Shown: piece by piece, positions 49,686 to 59,881 of the stretch
Layout of the letters: each line of letters starts with the position of its first letter
Position numbering within the stretch: position 1 is the stretch's first letter
Source: Microbacterium sp. MYb62
GTDB lineage: Bacteria; Actinomycetota; Actinomycetes; Actinomycetales; Microbacteriaceae
Direction of reading: 5' to 3'
DNA length: 64,000 bases
Assembly (NCBI RefSeq): GCF_002979475.1
Contig: NZ_PCOY01000013.1
Span: forward strand, 1 to 64,000
Made by a program: the position numbers and the translations under genes
Notes under the pieces: model-generated
Told to the model about the DNA's origin: nothing
What the model saw: only the letters and a program-made list of their open reading frames with translations
Databases searched by the model: none

Positions 49686-50875
49686 GCGCCCTCCGGCTGT
49701 TCACGTCCGAGTCCGTCACCGAAGGGCACCCGGACAAGATCTGCGACCAGATCTCGGACAGCATCCTCGACGGACTCATCGCCAAGGACACCGGCTCTCG
49801 CGTCGCGGTCGAGACGCTCGTCACGACAGGTCTCGTGCACGTGGCCGGTGAGATCCGCACCGATGCCTACGTCGACATCCCCACGATCGTGCGACAGGTC
49901 GTGAACGGCATCGGCTACACCTCGAGTGACACCGGCTTCGACGGTTCCTCCTGCGGCGTCAGCGTCTCGGTGGGGGAGCAGTCGACCGACATCGCTCACG
50001 GCGTCGACAGTGCCCAGGAGCATCGCGACGGCTCGTCGGTCGACCCGCTCGATGCCCTCGGCGCCGGTGACCAGGGCATCATGTTCGGCTTCGCGACCAA
50101 CGAGACCCCGCAGCTCATGCCGATGGCCGCATGGACCGCCCACCGCCTCGCGGAGCGTCTCACCGAGGTGCGCCGCACCGGCGAGCTGCCGTTCCTGCGC
50201 CCCGACGGCAAGACCCAGGTGACGCTCGGCTACGACGGATTCACGCCGAAGACCGTCGACGCGGTCGTGGTCTCCACCCAGCACCACCCCGACATCTCGC
50301 AGGATGAACTCCAGGCCCAGGTCCGCGCGCACGTGATCGACCCGGTGCTCGAGACGACCGGCCTCGACCTCGACGACGTCACCTTCTACATCAACCCCGC
50401 GGGGCCCTTCGTCACGGGCGGGCCCAAGGGCGACGCCGGTCTCACCGGGCGCAAGATCATCATCGACACGTACGGGGGAGCGGCACGACACGGTGGCGGC
50501 GCGTTCAGCGGCAAGGATCCGTCCAAAGTCGACCGCTCGGGCGCCTACGCGACGCGCTGGGTGGCGAAGAATGCGGTCGCCGCCGGCCTCGCGGACCGGC
50601 TCGAGGTGCAGGTCGCCTACGCGATCGGCGTCGCCCGTCCGGTCGGTCTGTATGTCGAGTCGTTCGGCACGGGCAAGGTCTCGGACGAGGTCATCACGCG
50701 GGCCATCACCGAGGTGTTCGACCTGCGCCCCCAGGCGATCATCGAGCACCTCGACCTGCTGCGCCCGATCTACGCCCAGACGGCCGCGTACGGGCACTTC
50801 GGCCGCGAGCTCCCCGATTTCACCTGGGAGCGCACCGACCGCGCCGAAGAGCTGCGCCGCGCCGCCGGGCTCTGA
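49682..50875 (+). CDS. metK: S-adenosylmethionine synthase
   Basis: 397 residues. Makes SAM from methionine and [40 protein letters not shown] (loop signature), and [19 protein letters not shown] (P-loop-like signature 2). In mycobacteria coaBC lies between rpoZ and metK; here only 91 bp separate them. Confidence 0.98.
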   Translation: MSALRLFTSESVTEGHPDKICDQISDSILDGLIAKDTGSRVAVETLVTTGLVHVAGEIRTDAYVDIPTIVRQVVNGIGYTSSDTGFDGSSCGVSVSVGEQSTDIAHGVDSAQEHRDGSSVDPLDALGAGDQGIMFGFATNETPQLMPMAAWTAHRLAERLTEVRRTGELPFLRPDGKTQVTLGYDGFTPKTVDAVVVSTQHHPDISQDELQAQVRAHVIDPVLETTGLDLDDVTFYINPAGPFVTGGPKGDAGLTGRKIIIDTYGGAARHGGGAFSGKDPSKVDRSGAYATRWVAKNAVAAGLADRLEVQVAYAIGVARPVGLYVESFGTGKVSDEVITRAITEVFDLRPQAIIEHLDLLRPIYAQTAAYGHFGRELPDFTWERTDRAEELRRAAGL

Positions 50876-50891
50876 TGGGACCGCGGTCCTG

Positions 50892-52850
50892 ATGCCCCCG
50901 GAGAGCCGGCGCATCGCCCGCGTGCTCCTCGACTCGCCCCTGCCACAGCTCGACCGGCTCTTCGACTACGCCCTCCCGGCAGAACTGGGGGAGGTCCCGC
51001 TCGGGGTCCGCGTCCGCGTCCCACTGCGCACAGCAGGGCGCGTGATCGACGGCTACATCGTCGAGATCGACACGGAGGACGATGCCGACCGACCGCTCTC
51101 CGAGGTCGAGAGCGTCGTCTCCGCGGCCGCGGTGCTGCCGGAACGTCTGCACACCCTCGCCCGGCGCGTCGCCGATCGGGCCGCGGGGTCGGCATCCGAC
51201 GTGCTGCGTCTCGTGATCCCCAAGCGACAGGTCCGCGTCGAGAAGGCCTGGACCGCCGACACGCCGGCCGCGACGCCGGATGCGGACGCGCTGGCCGTGG
51301 CGGACGAGACCATCGCTCGGTATGACGGACTCGGCACCGTGCTCGACGAAGGGGGACGGGCGGCGGTGGAGGCGATACCGCAGCTCGTCGACGGCGTCCA
51401 GGGCTGGGCGCGACTGCTGGCGGCCTCCGCCGCGCGGATGCTCGCCGCGGGGAGGTCATCGATCATCGTCGTCCCCGACAGCCGAGACCTCGATCGACTC
51501 CTCGTGGCGCTCGAGGCCCTCGTGCCGGCGGAAGCCGTCGTGCGTCACGACTCCCGACAGTCGAACCCCGATCGCTACCGCGGCTTCCTCCGTACGCTCG
51601 AGGACGCCCCCTGCATCGTGGTCGGAAACCGGTCCGCGGTGTACGCGCCGGTCGTCGCAGGACTCGTCGCGATCTGGGACGACGGGGACCCGCTGCTGGG
51701 TGAGCCGCTGGCTCCCTACGTCAACGCCCGTGATGCGGCGCTCCTGCGCCAGGAGCTCGAAGGCTCAGCCCTCGTCTTCGCCGGCCACACCCGCACCACC
51801 GACGTGGAGCGACTCGTCGTTCTGGGCTGGCTGCAGGACGTCACGGCCGTACGCCGTGTGCTGCCGCGTGTGGTCCTCAGCACACCGCAGGAGATGGAGC
51901 AGCCCGCAGCGCAGCGGATGCCGTCGTCGGCGTTCCTCGCCGCGCGCACGGCCGCGGCGGAGGGACCGGTGCTGATCCAGGTCTCGCGCCCTGGCTTCTC
52001 CCCGTCCCTCGTGTGCGCGGAGTGCCGAGCGCCGGCGCGATGTCCGCACTGCGGCGGTCCGCTCGGCGCTCGGCATCGAGGAGCGGTGCCGGTGTGCGGC
52101 TGGTGCGGACGAGGAGCGAGCGCGTGGACCTGCCCCGCCTGCTCCTCCACCAAGCTCCGACTCGCCTCCTCCGGGAGCGAACGTACGGCTGAGGAACTCG
52201 GCCGCGCGTTCCCCGGCGTCCGCGTGATCGTGGCGGACAGCGCCCATCCGGTCGAACGCGTCACCGACAGGCCTGCGCTGGTGGTCGCGACACGCGGCGC
52301 GGAGCCGATCGCGGACGGGGGCTATCGTGCCGTGGTGCTGCTGGACGGCCCGCGGATGCTCCAGGCACCCGATCTGCGCATCGCCGAGTCGTGTCTGCGC
52401 TGGTGGTCGAACGCGACGGCGCTGGCGGCCCCCGGCGCGCCCATCCACCTCGTCGGCGTGAACGGTGCCGCGGCGAAAGCGCTGGCGACCTGGAGCCAGG
52501 CCGGTCACGCGCGGTACGAACTCGAGAGCAGGGCGCCGCTGCACATGCCCCCGACCACGCGCGTCGCCCTGGTGCAGGGTTCGGTGCCCGCCGTCGGTCG
52601 CGCCCTTGCCGCCCTCACTGAACTCGCGCTGCCCGCGGACGCGGTGCTCGGTCCCGTTCCCGTCGAATCCGACGATGTCCCGCCGCGCGTGCGGGCCCTC
52701 GTCCGGTTCGACTACGGTGCGGGCGCCCGTGTGGCGACGGCGTTGCGCGCCGCGGTGGTCGCCGAGGCCGTGAGCGGCCGCGGCAGAAAGGGGCGTGCCA
52801 CCAAGAGCACGCTCTCCGTTCGTCTCGATATCCTCGAACCAGAGCTCTGA
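50892..52850 (+). CDS. priA: Primosomal protein N' PriA, degenerate actinobacterial form
   Basis: 652 residues from the ATG at 50892. The N-terminal DNA-binding domain is clear (RVLLDSPLPQLDRLFDYALP) and the zinc module keeps eight Cys (LVCAECRAPARCPHCGG, CGWCG, CPACSS). The helicase motifs are lost: no Walker A GKT where expected, and the DEAH position reads IWDDGDPLL near GNRSAVYAP. Actinobacterial PriA proteins are known to lack ATPase motifs, so this one probably loads the primosome without helicase action. 16 bp after metK. Confidence 0.9.
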   Translation: MPPESRRIARVLLDSPLPQLDRLFDYALPAELGEVPLGVRVRVPLRTAGRVIDGYIVEIDTEDDADRPLSEVESVVSAAAVLPERLHTLARRVADRAAGSASDVLRLVIPKRQVRVEKAWTADTPAATPDADALAVADETIARYDGLGTVLDEGGRAAVEAIPQLVDGVQGWARLLAASAARMLAAGRSSIIVVPDSRDLDRLLVALEALVPAEAVVRHDSRQSNPDRYRGFLRTLEDAPCIVVGNRSAVYAPVVAGLVAIWDDGDPLLGEPLAPYVNARDAALLRQELEGSALVFAGHTRTTDVERLVVLGWLQDVTAVRRVLPRVVLSTPQEMEQPAAQRMPSSAFLAARTAAAEGPVLIQVSRPGFSPSLVCAECRAPARCPHCGGPLGARHRGAVPVCGWCGRGASAWTCPACSSTKLRLASSGSERTAEELGRAFPGVRVIVADSAHPVERVTDRPALVVATRGAEPIADGGYRAVVLLDGPRMLQAPDLRIAESCLRWWSNATALAAPGAPIHLVGVNGAAAKALATWSQAGHARYELESRAPLHMPPTTRVALVQGSVPAVGRALAALTELALPADAVLGPVPVESDDVPPRVRALVRFDYGAGARVATALRAAVVAEAVSGRGRKGRATKSTLSVRLDILEPEL

Positions 52851-52868
52851 CCCTTCCGGAGAACCTTC

Positions 52869-53789
52869 ATGCGCCTCGTCTTCGCCGGCACACCCGCTGC
52901 TGCCGTGCCCACCCTTCGTCGTCTCGCGGCCTCGCACGACATCGCCGCGGTCGTCACGCGACCAGATGCTCCGCTCGGGCGCCGTCGTGTCCTGACTCCT
53001 TCTCCCGTTGCGCAGGCAGCCGCGGAGCTCGGCCTCCCCGTGATCAGGGCCGCTCGCCTCGACGAGACGGCGACCGCGGAGATCTCCGCCCTTCAGGTCG
53101 ACCTCGGCGTGATCGTGGCTTACGGGGGACTGGTGCGCGAGCCGCTGCTCTCCACACCGACGGCAGGCTGGATCAACCTGCACTTCTCGCTGCTCCCTGC
53201 CTGGCGCGGAGCAGCGCCCGTGCAGCGCGCCCTGATCGAGGGAGACCGTGTGCTCGGGGCGAGCGTGTTCCAGCTGGTTCCGGAGCTCGATGCGGGCGAT
53301 GTCTTCGCGATGCGCGAGATCGACGTCCCCGCGACCGCGACGGCCGGTGAGGCGCTCGCGACACTCGCTTCCGAAGGAGCTGATCTCGCGGCCGATGTGG
53401 TCACCGCGATCGCGGACGGATCGGCGCGCGCGGTCCCACAGCAGGGCGATCCGACCTTCGCCGCCAAGCTCACGCTCGCGGACGGCCTGATCGACTGGGA
53501 CCAGCCGCTCGAGGTCGTGTTCGCGCGCTTCCGTGGCGTGACTCCGGAGCCCGGAGCCCACACGAGCGTGGGCGGGCAGCCCCTGAAGATCCTCGAGGCG
53601 GCTCCCGCGCCGGATGCCGAATCGCTGGCGCCAGGGCGTCTGCGCGGCACGAAGAGCGCACTCCACGTCGGCACAGCGACCGGACCGCTGGCGGTCACCA
53701 GGGTGCAGCCTGCCGGCAAAGGCGCGATGAACGCGGTCGACTGGTGGCGTGGACTGCGCGGGGGCGACGATCTGGTGGCCGGATCATGA
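52869..53789 (+). CDS. fmt: Methionyl-tRNA formyltransferase
   Basis: 306 residues. VTRPDAPLGRRRVLTPSPV, the formyl-transfer site INLHFSLLPAWRGAAPVQ (Asn and His), and the Asp of ELDAGDVF. The C-terminal tRNA-binding OB domain (MNAVDWWRGLRGGDDLV) is complete. Ribosome site ccggagaac before ATG; 4-bp overlap with rsmB. Confidence 0.97.
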   Translation: MRLVFAGTPAAAVPTLRRLAASHDIAAVVTRPDAPLGRRRVLTPSPVAQAAAELGLPVIRAARLDETATAEISALQVDLGVIVAYGGLVREPLLSTPTAGWINLHFSLLPAWRGAAPVQRALIEGDRVLGASVFQLVPELDAGDVFAMREIDVPATATAGEALATLASEGADLAADVVTAIADGSARAVPQQGDPTFAAKLTLADGLIDWDQPLEVVFARFRGVTPEPGAHTSVGGQPLKILEAAPAPDAESLAPGRLRGTKSALHVGTATGPLAVTRVQPAGKGAMNAVDWWRGLRGGDDLVAGS

Positions 53790-55282
53790 GCGACGAAGGG
53801 CGGAACCGTCGATCCGCGCAGCCGCACGGACGACAGCGTGGCGCGCAGCGTCCCGCCGACGAGCGCCACGGCGGACAGCGCGGCCCCTCTCGCACCGTGC
53901 AGCCTGCGAGGCGCGTGGCCTACGACGTGCTGCGTGCGGTGTCGGAGACCGACGCCTACGCGAACCTCGTGCTCCCGTCGACGATCGCCGAGGCACGACT
54001 CTCTCCGCAGGATGCGGCTCTCGCGACAGAGCTGACGTACGGCACGCTGCGACGACTCGGCACGTATGACGCGATCATCGCGTCCGCCGCCGATCGTGCG
54101 GCCGACAGCATCGACCCAGCCGTCCTCGACGCGCTGCGCCTCGCCGTCCACCAGCTGCTCGCCACCCGGGTCGCATCGCACGCAGCGGTGAACGAGGCGG
54201 TGAACCTCGTGGCCACGACGTCGGGCCGCGGGGCCTCGAGCTTCGCGAACGCGGTCCTCCGTCGCATCACCCGCAACACGGAGGAGGAGTGGCAGGAGCG
54301 CATCGAGGACCAGGCACGTTCCGACGACGAGCGCCTGGCCCTGCGTTCCGCGCACCCGGTCTGGGTGATTCGCGCCCTGCGCCGTGCTCTGGCCGCTGAG
54401 GGGCGCGGTGACGAGCTGGAGGCCCTTCTCGAAGCCGACAACGCCTCGCCCGAGGTCACGCTCGTCGCCCTTCCGGGCCTGGCAGAGCCGGGGGAGCCCC
54501 GCCTTCCCTATGCCCCGACCGCATTCGCTTCCCCCGGCGGCGACCCGCGTCGCCCGGTCGAGGCGTCGGGTGGGACCGTCCGCGTGCAGGACGAAGGCTC
54601 GCAGCTCGTGGCGCTCGCGCTGGCCGGCGCCGTCCCCATCACCGCGGGGGAGCGCTGGCTCGACCTGTGTGCCGGCCCGGGCGGGAAGACCGCTCTCCTG
54701 GCCGCGATCGCACGTCAGCACGACGTCACCGTGGAGGCGAACGAGGTCGTCCCGGTCCGCGCTCGTCTGGTGCGCAAGGCACTGCGTGCGGTTCCCGGCG
54801 AGATCGTCGTGCACGAACAGGATGGACGCGATCTCGCGGCAGCGCATCCCGGGGAGTTCGATCGCATCCTCGTCGACGCCCCCTGCACGGGCCTCGGTGC
54901 GCTGCGCCGTCGCCCGGAAGCGCGGTGGCGGAAGACGCCCGCCGATGTCGCAGGACTCGTCCCGCTGCAGGTCGAGCTGCTGTCGGCGGCGATCGACGCA
55001 CTCGCCCCCGGCGGCATCGTCGCCTACGTCACCTGCTCCCCGCATCTCGCCGAGACCACGGGAGTGGTGAAGGAGGTGCTGCGCGACCGCACCGACCTCG
55101 TCGAGCTCGACGCGCGCGCGGTGATCGCCGATGTCGCGCTGTCGCCGATCGACCTCGCAGAAGAGGGCAGGGCGGGTTCTGGCAGCGCACAGCTGTGGCC
55201 GCACCGTCACGGCACCGACGCCATGTTCCTCGCGCTCCTGCAGCGCTCCGGATCCGTGAACAGCCCAGAGAAGGAAGACTAG
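53786..55282 (+). CDS. rsmB: 16S rRNA (cytosine-5) methyltransferase, RsmB/Fmu family
   Basis: 498 residues from the ATG at 53786 (ATGA overlap with fmt); an in-frame ATG at 53744 is less likely. A basic, Gln/Arg-rich N-terminal tail (1-35), a NusB-like RNA-binding domain (ARRVAYDVLRAVSETDAYAN to ~165), then the SAM domain: WLDLCAGPGGKTALLAA, VDAPCTGLGALRRRPEARW and the second catalytic Cys in TCSPHLAET. Targets C967 of 16S rRNA in E. coli. Confidence 0.94.
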   Translation: MSDEGRNRRSAQPHGRQRGAQRPADERHGGQRGPSRTVQPARRVAYDVLRAVSETDAYANLVLPSTIAEARLSPQDAALATELTYGTLRRLGTYDAIIASAADRAADSIDPAVLDALRLAVHQLLATRVASHAAVNEAVNLVATTSGRGASSFANAVLRRITRNTEEEWQERIEDQARSDDERLALRSAHPVWVIRALRRALAAEGRGDELEALLEADNASPEVTLVALPGLAEPGEPRLPYAPTAFASPGGDPRRPVEASGGTVRVQDEGSQLVALALAGAVPITAGERWLDLCAGPGGKTALLAAIARQHDVTVEANEVVPVRARLVRKALRAVPGEIVVHEQDGRDLAAAHPGEFDRILVDAPCTGLGALRRRPEARWRKTPADVAGLVPLQVELLSAAIDALAPGGIVAYVTCSPHLAETTGVVKEVLRDRTDLVELDARAVIADVALSPIDLAEEGRAGSGSAQLWPHRHGTDAMFLALLQRSGSVNSPEKED

Positions 55283-55286
55283 GACC

Positions 55287-55967
55287 GTGGAACTGCCTCG
55301 CGCCCCGCGCATCAACCCCAGCATCCTCGCCGCCGACTTCGTCAACATGCAGGCGGATCTCGCCCGCATCGCCTCCGCGGATTTCGCGCACGTCGACGTC
55401 ATGGACAACCACTTCGTGCCGAACCTGACCTTCGGCCCGCAGATGGTCGAACGGATCCAGGCGACCAGCCCGATCCCGCTCGACGTGCACCTGATGATCA
55501 CCGACCCGGAGCGCTGGGCTCCCGAGTATGCGGAGATCGGCGCCGCCAGCGTCACGTTCCACCTGGAGGCGTCCGCCGATCCCATCGCTCTCGCACGTCG
55601 ACTGCGTGACATCGGGACCCGCGCGGGCGTCGCGGTCAAGCCGGCCACCCCGGTGGACTCGCTGTACGACGTGCTCGACGAGTTCGATCAGATCCTCGTG
55701 ATGACGGTCGAGCCCGGTTTCGGCGGCCAGAGCTTCATGCCCGAGACGATGCCGAAGCTCCGGGCGCTCGCGGATGAGGCGCGTCGGCGCGGCTCTCAGA
55801 TCTGGCTCCAGGTCGACGGCGGCATCTCCGACCGCACGATCGAGATCGCAGCCGCGGCCGGGGCAGACACATTCGTCGCCGGGTCGGCCGTCTACGGGGC
55901 CGACGACGTCGAGGCCGCCGTCACCCGGCTCAGAGACCTCGCCCGAGCCGCTAGCCTGGAACCGTGA
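55287..55967 (+). CDS. rpe: Ribulose-phosphate 3-epimerase
   Basis: 226 residues, TIM barrel: [50 protein letters not shown] and LQVDGGIS. Interconverts Ru5P and Xu5P in the pentose phosphate route. GTG start with gaaggaag upstream. The last codons include the hisE -10 and overlap the hisE start by 4 bp. Confidence 0.97.
   Translation: MELPRAPRINPSILAADFVNMQADLARIASADFAHVDVMDNHFVPNLTFGPQMVERIQATSPIPLDVHLMITDPERWAPEYAEIGAASVTFHLEASADPIALARRLRDIGTRAGVAVKPATPVDSLYDVLDEFDQILVMTVEPGFGGQSFMPETMPKLRALADEARRRGSQIWLQVDGGISDRTIEIAAAAGADTFVAGSAVYGADDVEAAVTRLRDLARAASLEP
55952..55963 (+). promoter_or_regulatory. Leaderless-type promoter of hisE inside the end of rpe
   Basis: TAGCCT at 55952-55957, spacer ggaacc of 6 nt, GTG at 55964. 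It is read as coding sequence (ASLEP) in rpe. Confidence 0.45.
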
Positions 55968-56227
55968 AGACTTTCGACGAGCTGTTCGCCGAGCTCAGCG
56001 TCAAGGCCGAGACCCGTCCTGAGGGATCCGGCACCGTCGCGGAGCTCGACGGCGGTGTGCACACGATCGGCAAGAAGATCGTCGAAGAGGCCGCCGAGGT
56101 GTGGATGGCGTCGGAGTACGAGTCCGACGAAGCCGCCGCCGAGGAGATCTCGCAGCTGCTGTACCACGTGCAGGTGATGATGCTTGCGAAGGGTCTGAGC
56201 CTGCAGGACGTCTACCGACATCTGTGA
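55964..56227 (+). CDS. hisE: Phosphoribosyl-ATP pyrophosphatase
   Basis: 87 residues: second step of histidine synthesis. [39 protein letters not shown] (metal-binding Glu cluster) and [17 protein letters not shown]. Separate from HisI, as usual in actinobacteria. Followed by hisG after 38 bp. Confidence 0.96.
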   Translation: MKTFDELFAELSVKAETRPEGSGTVAELDGGVHTIGKKIVEEAAEVWMASEYESDEAAAEEISQLLYHVQVMMLAKGLSLQDVYRHL

Positions 56228-56265
56228 TGCGCCCCGTTCCGATCTCCTCGAACTGAAAGCCATCC

Positions 56266-57108
56266 ATGCTGCGCATCGCTGTTCCCAACAAGGGCTCGCT
56301 CTCCGAGACCGCCGCCGACATGCTCGCGGAGGCCGGCTACGCCGGTCGACGCGACCCCAAGACCCTTCATGTCATCGACGCCGAGAACGACGTCGAGTTC
56401 TTCTTCCTGCGTCCGAAGGACATCGCGACCTATGTGGGCTCCGGTGCCATCGATGTGGGCATCACCGGTCGTGACCTCCTGCTCGACGCACGGATGCCCG
56501 GTGCGCGCGAGATCGAGGCTCTCGGCTTCGCCGGGTCCACGTTCCGATTCGCGGCGCCGACGGGCCGCTACTCCGATGTGGCCGAGCTCGACGGACTGCG
56601 CATCGCCACGTCGTACCCCGGGCTGGTGGATGCGTTCCTCGACGAGCGCGACATCGCGGTCGACCTCGTGCCGCTCGACGGCGCCGTGGAATCCGCGGTC
56701 CGCCTCGGGGTCGCCGATGCGGTCGCCGATGTCGTGGAGACGGGCACGACCCTGCGTCAGGCGGGACTCGAGGTGTTCGGTCCGGTCATCCTGGAGTCCG
56801 AGGCGGTGCTGATCGCCGGGCCGGCGGATGCCGAGGGCTCGGACACCCTGCTGCGACGCCTGCGCGGCGTCATGGTGGCGCGTCGATTCGTGATGATCGA
56901 CTACGACCTCCCCGTCGCGCTCCTCGACGACGCGGTGCAGATCGCCGGCGGCGTGGAGTCGCCGACCGTCTCGCCGCTGCGCGACCCCGAGTGGGTCGCC
57001 GTGCGGGTCATGGTGGCTCGTACGCGCGTCAATCCGGTGATGGATGCGCTCTACGCCCTCGGCGCACGCGCCATCCTGGTCACCGCGATCCACAACGCGA
57101 GGCTCTGA
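56266..57108 (+). CDS. hisG: ATP phosphoribosyltransferase (long form)
   Basis: 280 residues, long HisG with a C-terminal regulatory domain ([19 protein letters not shown]) that binds histidine, so it does not need His[34 protein letters not shown] and the PRPP loop [20 protein letters not shown]. First and feedback-controlled step. TGATG junction with hisF. Confidence 0.97.
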   Translation: MLRIAVPNKGSLSETAADMLAEAGYAGRRDPKTLHVIDAENDVEFFFLRPKDIATYVGSGAIDVGITGRDLLLDARMPGAREIEALGFAGSTFRFAAPTGRYSDVAELDGLRIATSYPGLVDAFLDERDIAVDLVPLDGAVESAVRLGVADAVADVVETGTTLRQAGLEVFGPVILESEAVLIAGPADAEGSDTLLRRLRGVMVARRFVMIDYDLPVALLDDAVQIAGGVESPTVSPLRDPEWVAVRVMVARTRVNPVMDALYALGARAILVTAIHNARL

Positions 57109-57869
57109 TGACGCTCGCCAGCCGTGTCATCCCGTGTCTGGACGTGGCCGACGGCCGCGTGGTCAAAGGCGTGAACTTCGAGAACCTGCGCGACATGGGC
57201 GATCCCGTCGAACTGGCCAGGCACTATGCCGCCCAGGGGGCGGACGAGATCACCTTCCTCGACGTCACGGCGACGGTCGATGCGCGCGCGACGACCTACG
57301 ACGTCGTGCAGCGGACGGCGGAGCAGGTCTTCGTGCCGCTGACCGTCGGCGGGGGAGTGCGCAGTGTCGACGACGTCGCGCGCCTGCTCTCGGTCGGGGC
57401 CGACAAGGTCGGCGTCAATTCCGCCGCGATCGCGCGACCCGAGCTCATCGGCGAGATCGCCGACCGCTTCGGCGCGCAGGTGCTGGTGCTGTCGCTCGAT
57501 GTGAAGCGGGCCTCGACGACGCACTCCGGCTTCGTCGTCACCACTCATGGCGGCCGCACGCAGACGACTCTCGACGCCCTCGACTGGGCCCGCGAGGCCA
57601 CCGAGCGCGGTGCGGGCGAACTGCTCGTGAACTCGATCGATGCGGACGGCACCCGTGACGGCTTCGACCTCGAACTCGTCCGGCTCATGCGTGAAGCGGC
57701 GTCGGTTCCGGTCATCGCCTCGGGTGGGGCGGGCCGCGCAGCCGATTTCGCACCCGCCATCAAAGCGGGTGCCGACGCGGTCCTCGCCGCGAGCGTCTTC
57801 CACACCGGAGCGCTGACGGTCGGCGATGTCAAGGACGCGCTGCGCGCGGAGGGTGTGGTGGTGCGATGA
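57108..57869 (+). CDS. hisF: Imidazole glycerol phosphate synthase cyclase subunit
   Basis: 253 residues from the ATG at 57108. Half-barrel repeats with the catalytic Asp pair in [15 protein letters not shown] and LSLDVKRAS; also [11 protein letters not shown] and [16 protein letters not shown]. Its HisH partner is not in this window. ATGA overlap with hisI. Confidence 0.98.
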   Translation: MTLASRVIPCLDVADGRVVKGVNFENLRDMGDPVELARHYAAQGADEITFLDVTATVDARATTYDVVQRTAEQVFVPLTVGGGVRSVDDVARLLSVGADKVGVNSAAIARPELIGEIADRFGAQVLVLSLDVKRASTTHSGFVVTTHGGRTQTTLDALDWAREATERGAGELLVNSIDADGTRDGFDLELVRLMREAASVPVIASGGAGRAADFAPAIKAGADAVLAASVFHTGALTVGDVKDALRAEGVVVR

Positions 57870-58246
57870 CGACGGCAGATCGTCCGGAGCGCTCCGTGGA
57901 GGAGCGCATCGCCCAGGTCGTGTTCACCGCCGACGGCCTGGCACCCGTGATCGTGCAGCAATGGGACACGCGCGAGGTGCTCATGCTCGCCTGGGTGGAT
58001 GCGGAGGCTCTTCGACGCACGCTCACCTCGGGACGGGCCACCTACTGGTCCCGCTCCCGACAGGAGTACTGGCGCAAGGGCGATACATCGGGACACATCC
58101 AGGTCGTGCACGAGGCCCGTCTGGACTGCGACGGAGACGCCATCCTGCTCCTCGTCGCCCAGACAGGTCCGGCATGCCACACAGGCACCCGCACCTGCTT
58201 CGACACGACCGATCTCGAGGCGATCGCCGGGACGGACCAGGCATGA
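57866..58246 (+). CDS. hisI: Phosphoribosyl-AMP cyclohydrolase
   Basis: 126 residues. Zinc hydrolase: [46 protein letters not shown] and the Cys of [13 protein letters not shown]. Last histidine gene here; runs with ATGA overlap straight into a Trp-associated membrane protein with no room for trpE. Confidence 0.97.
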   Translation: MTTADRPERSVEERIAQVVFTADGLAPVIVQQWDTREVLMLAWVDAEALRRTLTSGRATYWSRSRQEYWRKGDTSGHIQVVHEARLDCDGDAILLLVAQTGPACHTGTRTCFDTTDLEAIAGTDQA

Positions 58247-58830
58247 CCCTCGCACAGCGCGGCCGTTCCCTCTCCGTCTCCGGCTTCCTCCTCGCCGGCG
58301 CGATCGGCATCATCTCCTCGACCCAGACCTGGTTGACGGTGGAGCGCGCAGACGCGGGGGAGGCGATCCTGGTCCCCGGGGCCTCGGCTCTCGTCCTGCT
58401 CGCCCCGCTGAGTCTCGCGGTGCTCGCGCTCGGCGCGGCGCTCGCGATCGCGGGCAAGGCAGTGCGGATCGTGTTCGGCGTTCTCGCCGCGGCGACGTCG
58501 TTGTTCCTCGGCTGGTCGACGCTTCAGCTGCTCATCGGCGAACCGCTCACGGCCGTGGCCGCGACCGTCACCGAGGTGACCGGTCTCGCCGGCGGTGCGG
58601 CGACGCACGAGGTCGTCGCGAGCATCGTCCCGTCCGCGTGGCCCTACATCGCTCTGGTCGGCTGGGTGATCCTGCTCGCCGCATCCGTCGTCGTGCTCAC
58701 GACCTGGCGCGGGTGGAAGGCCGGCGGGCGCCGCTACCGCACCGATCATGTCGACGTGGCACATGACGGCCCCGTCGATGCCGTCGATTCCTGGGACGAC
58801 CTGTCTCGCGGAACCGATCCGACGCGTTGA
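58243..58830 (+). CDS. Trp biosynthesis-associated membrane protein (TrpM-like)
   Basis: 195 residues with four membrane helices (about 13-30, 46-68, 72-95, 128-150) and a hydrophilic C-terminal tail. The N-terminal SSTQTWLTV and the position before trpC fit the Trp-associated membrane protein family of actinobacteria, usually found right after trpE. Here the preceding gene is hisI. Function unknown. Confidence 0.8.
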   Translation: MTLAQRGRSLSVSGFLLAGAIGIISSTQTWLTVERADAGEAILVPGASALVLLAPLSLAVLALGAALAIAGKAVRIVFGVLAAATSLFLGWSTLQLLIGEPLTAVAATVTEVTGLAGGAATHEVVASIVPSAWPYIALVGWVILLAASVVVLTTWRGWKAGGRRYRTDHVDVAHDGPVDAVDSWDDLSRGTDPTR

Positions 58831-58836
58831 CCCCGA

Positions 58837-58842
58837 TAGACT
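58837..58842 (+). promoter_or_regulatory. -10 element upstream of the HGxxPAAW gene and trpCBA
   Basis: TAGACT at 58837-58842, then gaggagaac and the ATG at 58878. Would allow trp genes to be transcribed apart from the his genes. Confidence 0.4.
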
Positions 58843-58877
58843 TATCCCGAACCGCACGTCGTCCCCCGGAGGAGAAC

Positions 58878-59108
58878 ATGACCAACCCGATCGCCGACCC
58901 CGGCCACGGACACTCGCCTGCCGCCTGGACCGCCGTCGTGATCATGCTCGTCGGCGTCACCGCGGGCACCGTCGCCTTCTGCTTCGAGCAGCCCACCCTC
59001 GTCTGGGTCTCGGTCGCGCTCATCCCGATCGGCGCGATCGTGGGTTGGGTGCTCGCCAAGGCCGGATACGGCGTGAAGGGTCCGAAGTACGCTCCGAAGG
59101 CGCACTAA
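58878..59108 (+). CDS. HGxxPAAW-type small membrane protein
   Basis: 76 residues: MTNPIADPGHGHSPAAWTAV carries the HGxSPAAW motif, followed by two membrane helices (about 18-38 and 43-63) and a Lys-rich end. Strong ribosome site ggagga at 58868-58873. Conserved between the Trp-associated membrane protein and trpC in actinobacteria; function unknown. TAATG junction with trpC. Confidence 0.85.
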   Translation: MTNPIADPGHGHSPAAWTAVVIMLVGVTAGTVAFCFEQPTLVWVSVALIPIGAIVGWVLAKAGYGVKGPKYAPKAH

Positions 59109-59881
59109 TGGTCCTCGCCGACCTGACGGCCGGCGCTGTCGCAGACGCTGAGCGTCGCGCCCTGTCGCGCCCGTTGGCCGCCGTCGAGCGCGAGGCACTC
59201 GCGCGCCCGGCCGCGAAGAACGCCCTCTCCTTCCTGGCCCCTGCCGATCGTGTGAAGATCATCGCCGAGGTCAAGCGGGCGAGCCCGTCCCGCGGCGCGC
59301 TCGCGGAGATCCCCGATCCCGCCCACCAGGCGGCTTTGTACGAGACCGGCGGAGCCTCCGCGATCAGCGTGCTCACGGAGGAACGCCGCTTCGGAGGCAG
59401 CCTCGCCGATCTCGAGGCCGTGACGGCCAGGGTCTCCCTGCCGGTGCTGCGCAAGGACTTCATCGCCACGCGCTACCAGGTGCTCGAAGCACGTGCCGCC
59501 GGCGCCGATCTCGTTCTGCTGATCGTGGCGGGACTCGACGCCCACGTGCTCAGCGACCTCTACGGGTTCATCATCGAGCTGGGCATGACGCCGCTCGTCG
59601 AGACGCACTCCGCCGAGGAGCTCGAGGCCGCGATCGATCTCGGTGCCCCGCTGATCGGCGTGAACGCACGCGATCTGAAGACGCTCGAACTCGACCGCGA
59701 CCTGTTCGGACGCCTGGTCGAGCGCATTCCCGACACGGCCGTGAAGATCGCGGAATCCGCGGTGCTCACGCCCGCCGACGTCGTGCACTACCGCTCGGCG
59801 GGTGCGGACGTGGTCCTGATCGGCGAGGCGCTCGTGACCGGCGACCCCGTCGCCACCCTCAAGAGTTTCCTGGAGGCATGA
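59108..59881 (+). CDS. trpC: Indole-3-glycerol phosphate synthase
   Basis: 257 residues. [20 protein letters not shown] (catalytic Lys), [46 protein letters not shown] and [11 protein letters not shown]. Ring-closure step of tryptophan synthesis. No trpD or trpF nearby. Confidence 0.97.
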   Translation: MVLADLTAGAVADAERRALSRPLAAVEREALARPAAKNALSFLAPADRVKIIAEVKRASPSRGALAEIPDPAHQAALYETGGASAISVLTEERRFGGSLADLEAVTARVSLPVLRKDFIATRYQVLEARAAGADLVLLIVAGLDAHVLSDLYGFIIELGMTPLVETHSAEELEAAIDLGAPLIGVNARDLKTLELDRDLFGRLVERIPDTAVKIAESAVLTPADVVHYRSAGADVVLIGEALVTGDPVATLKSFLEA

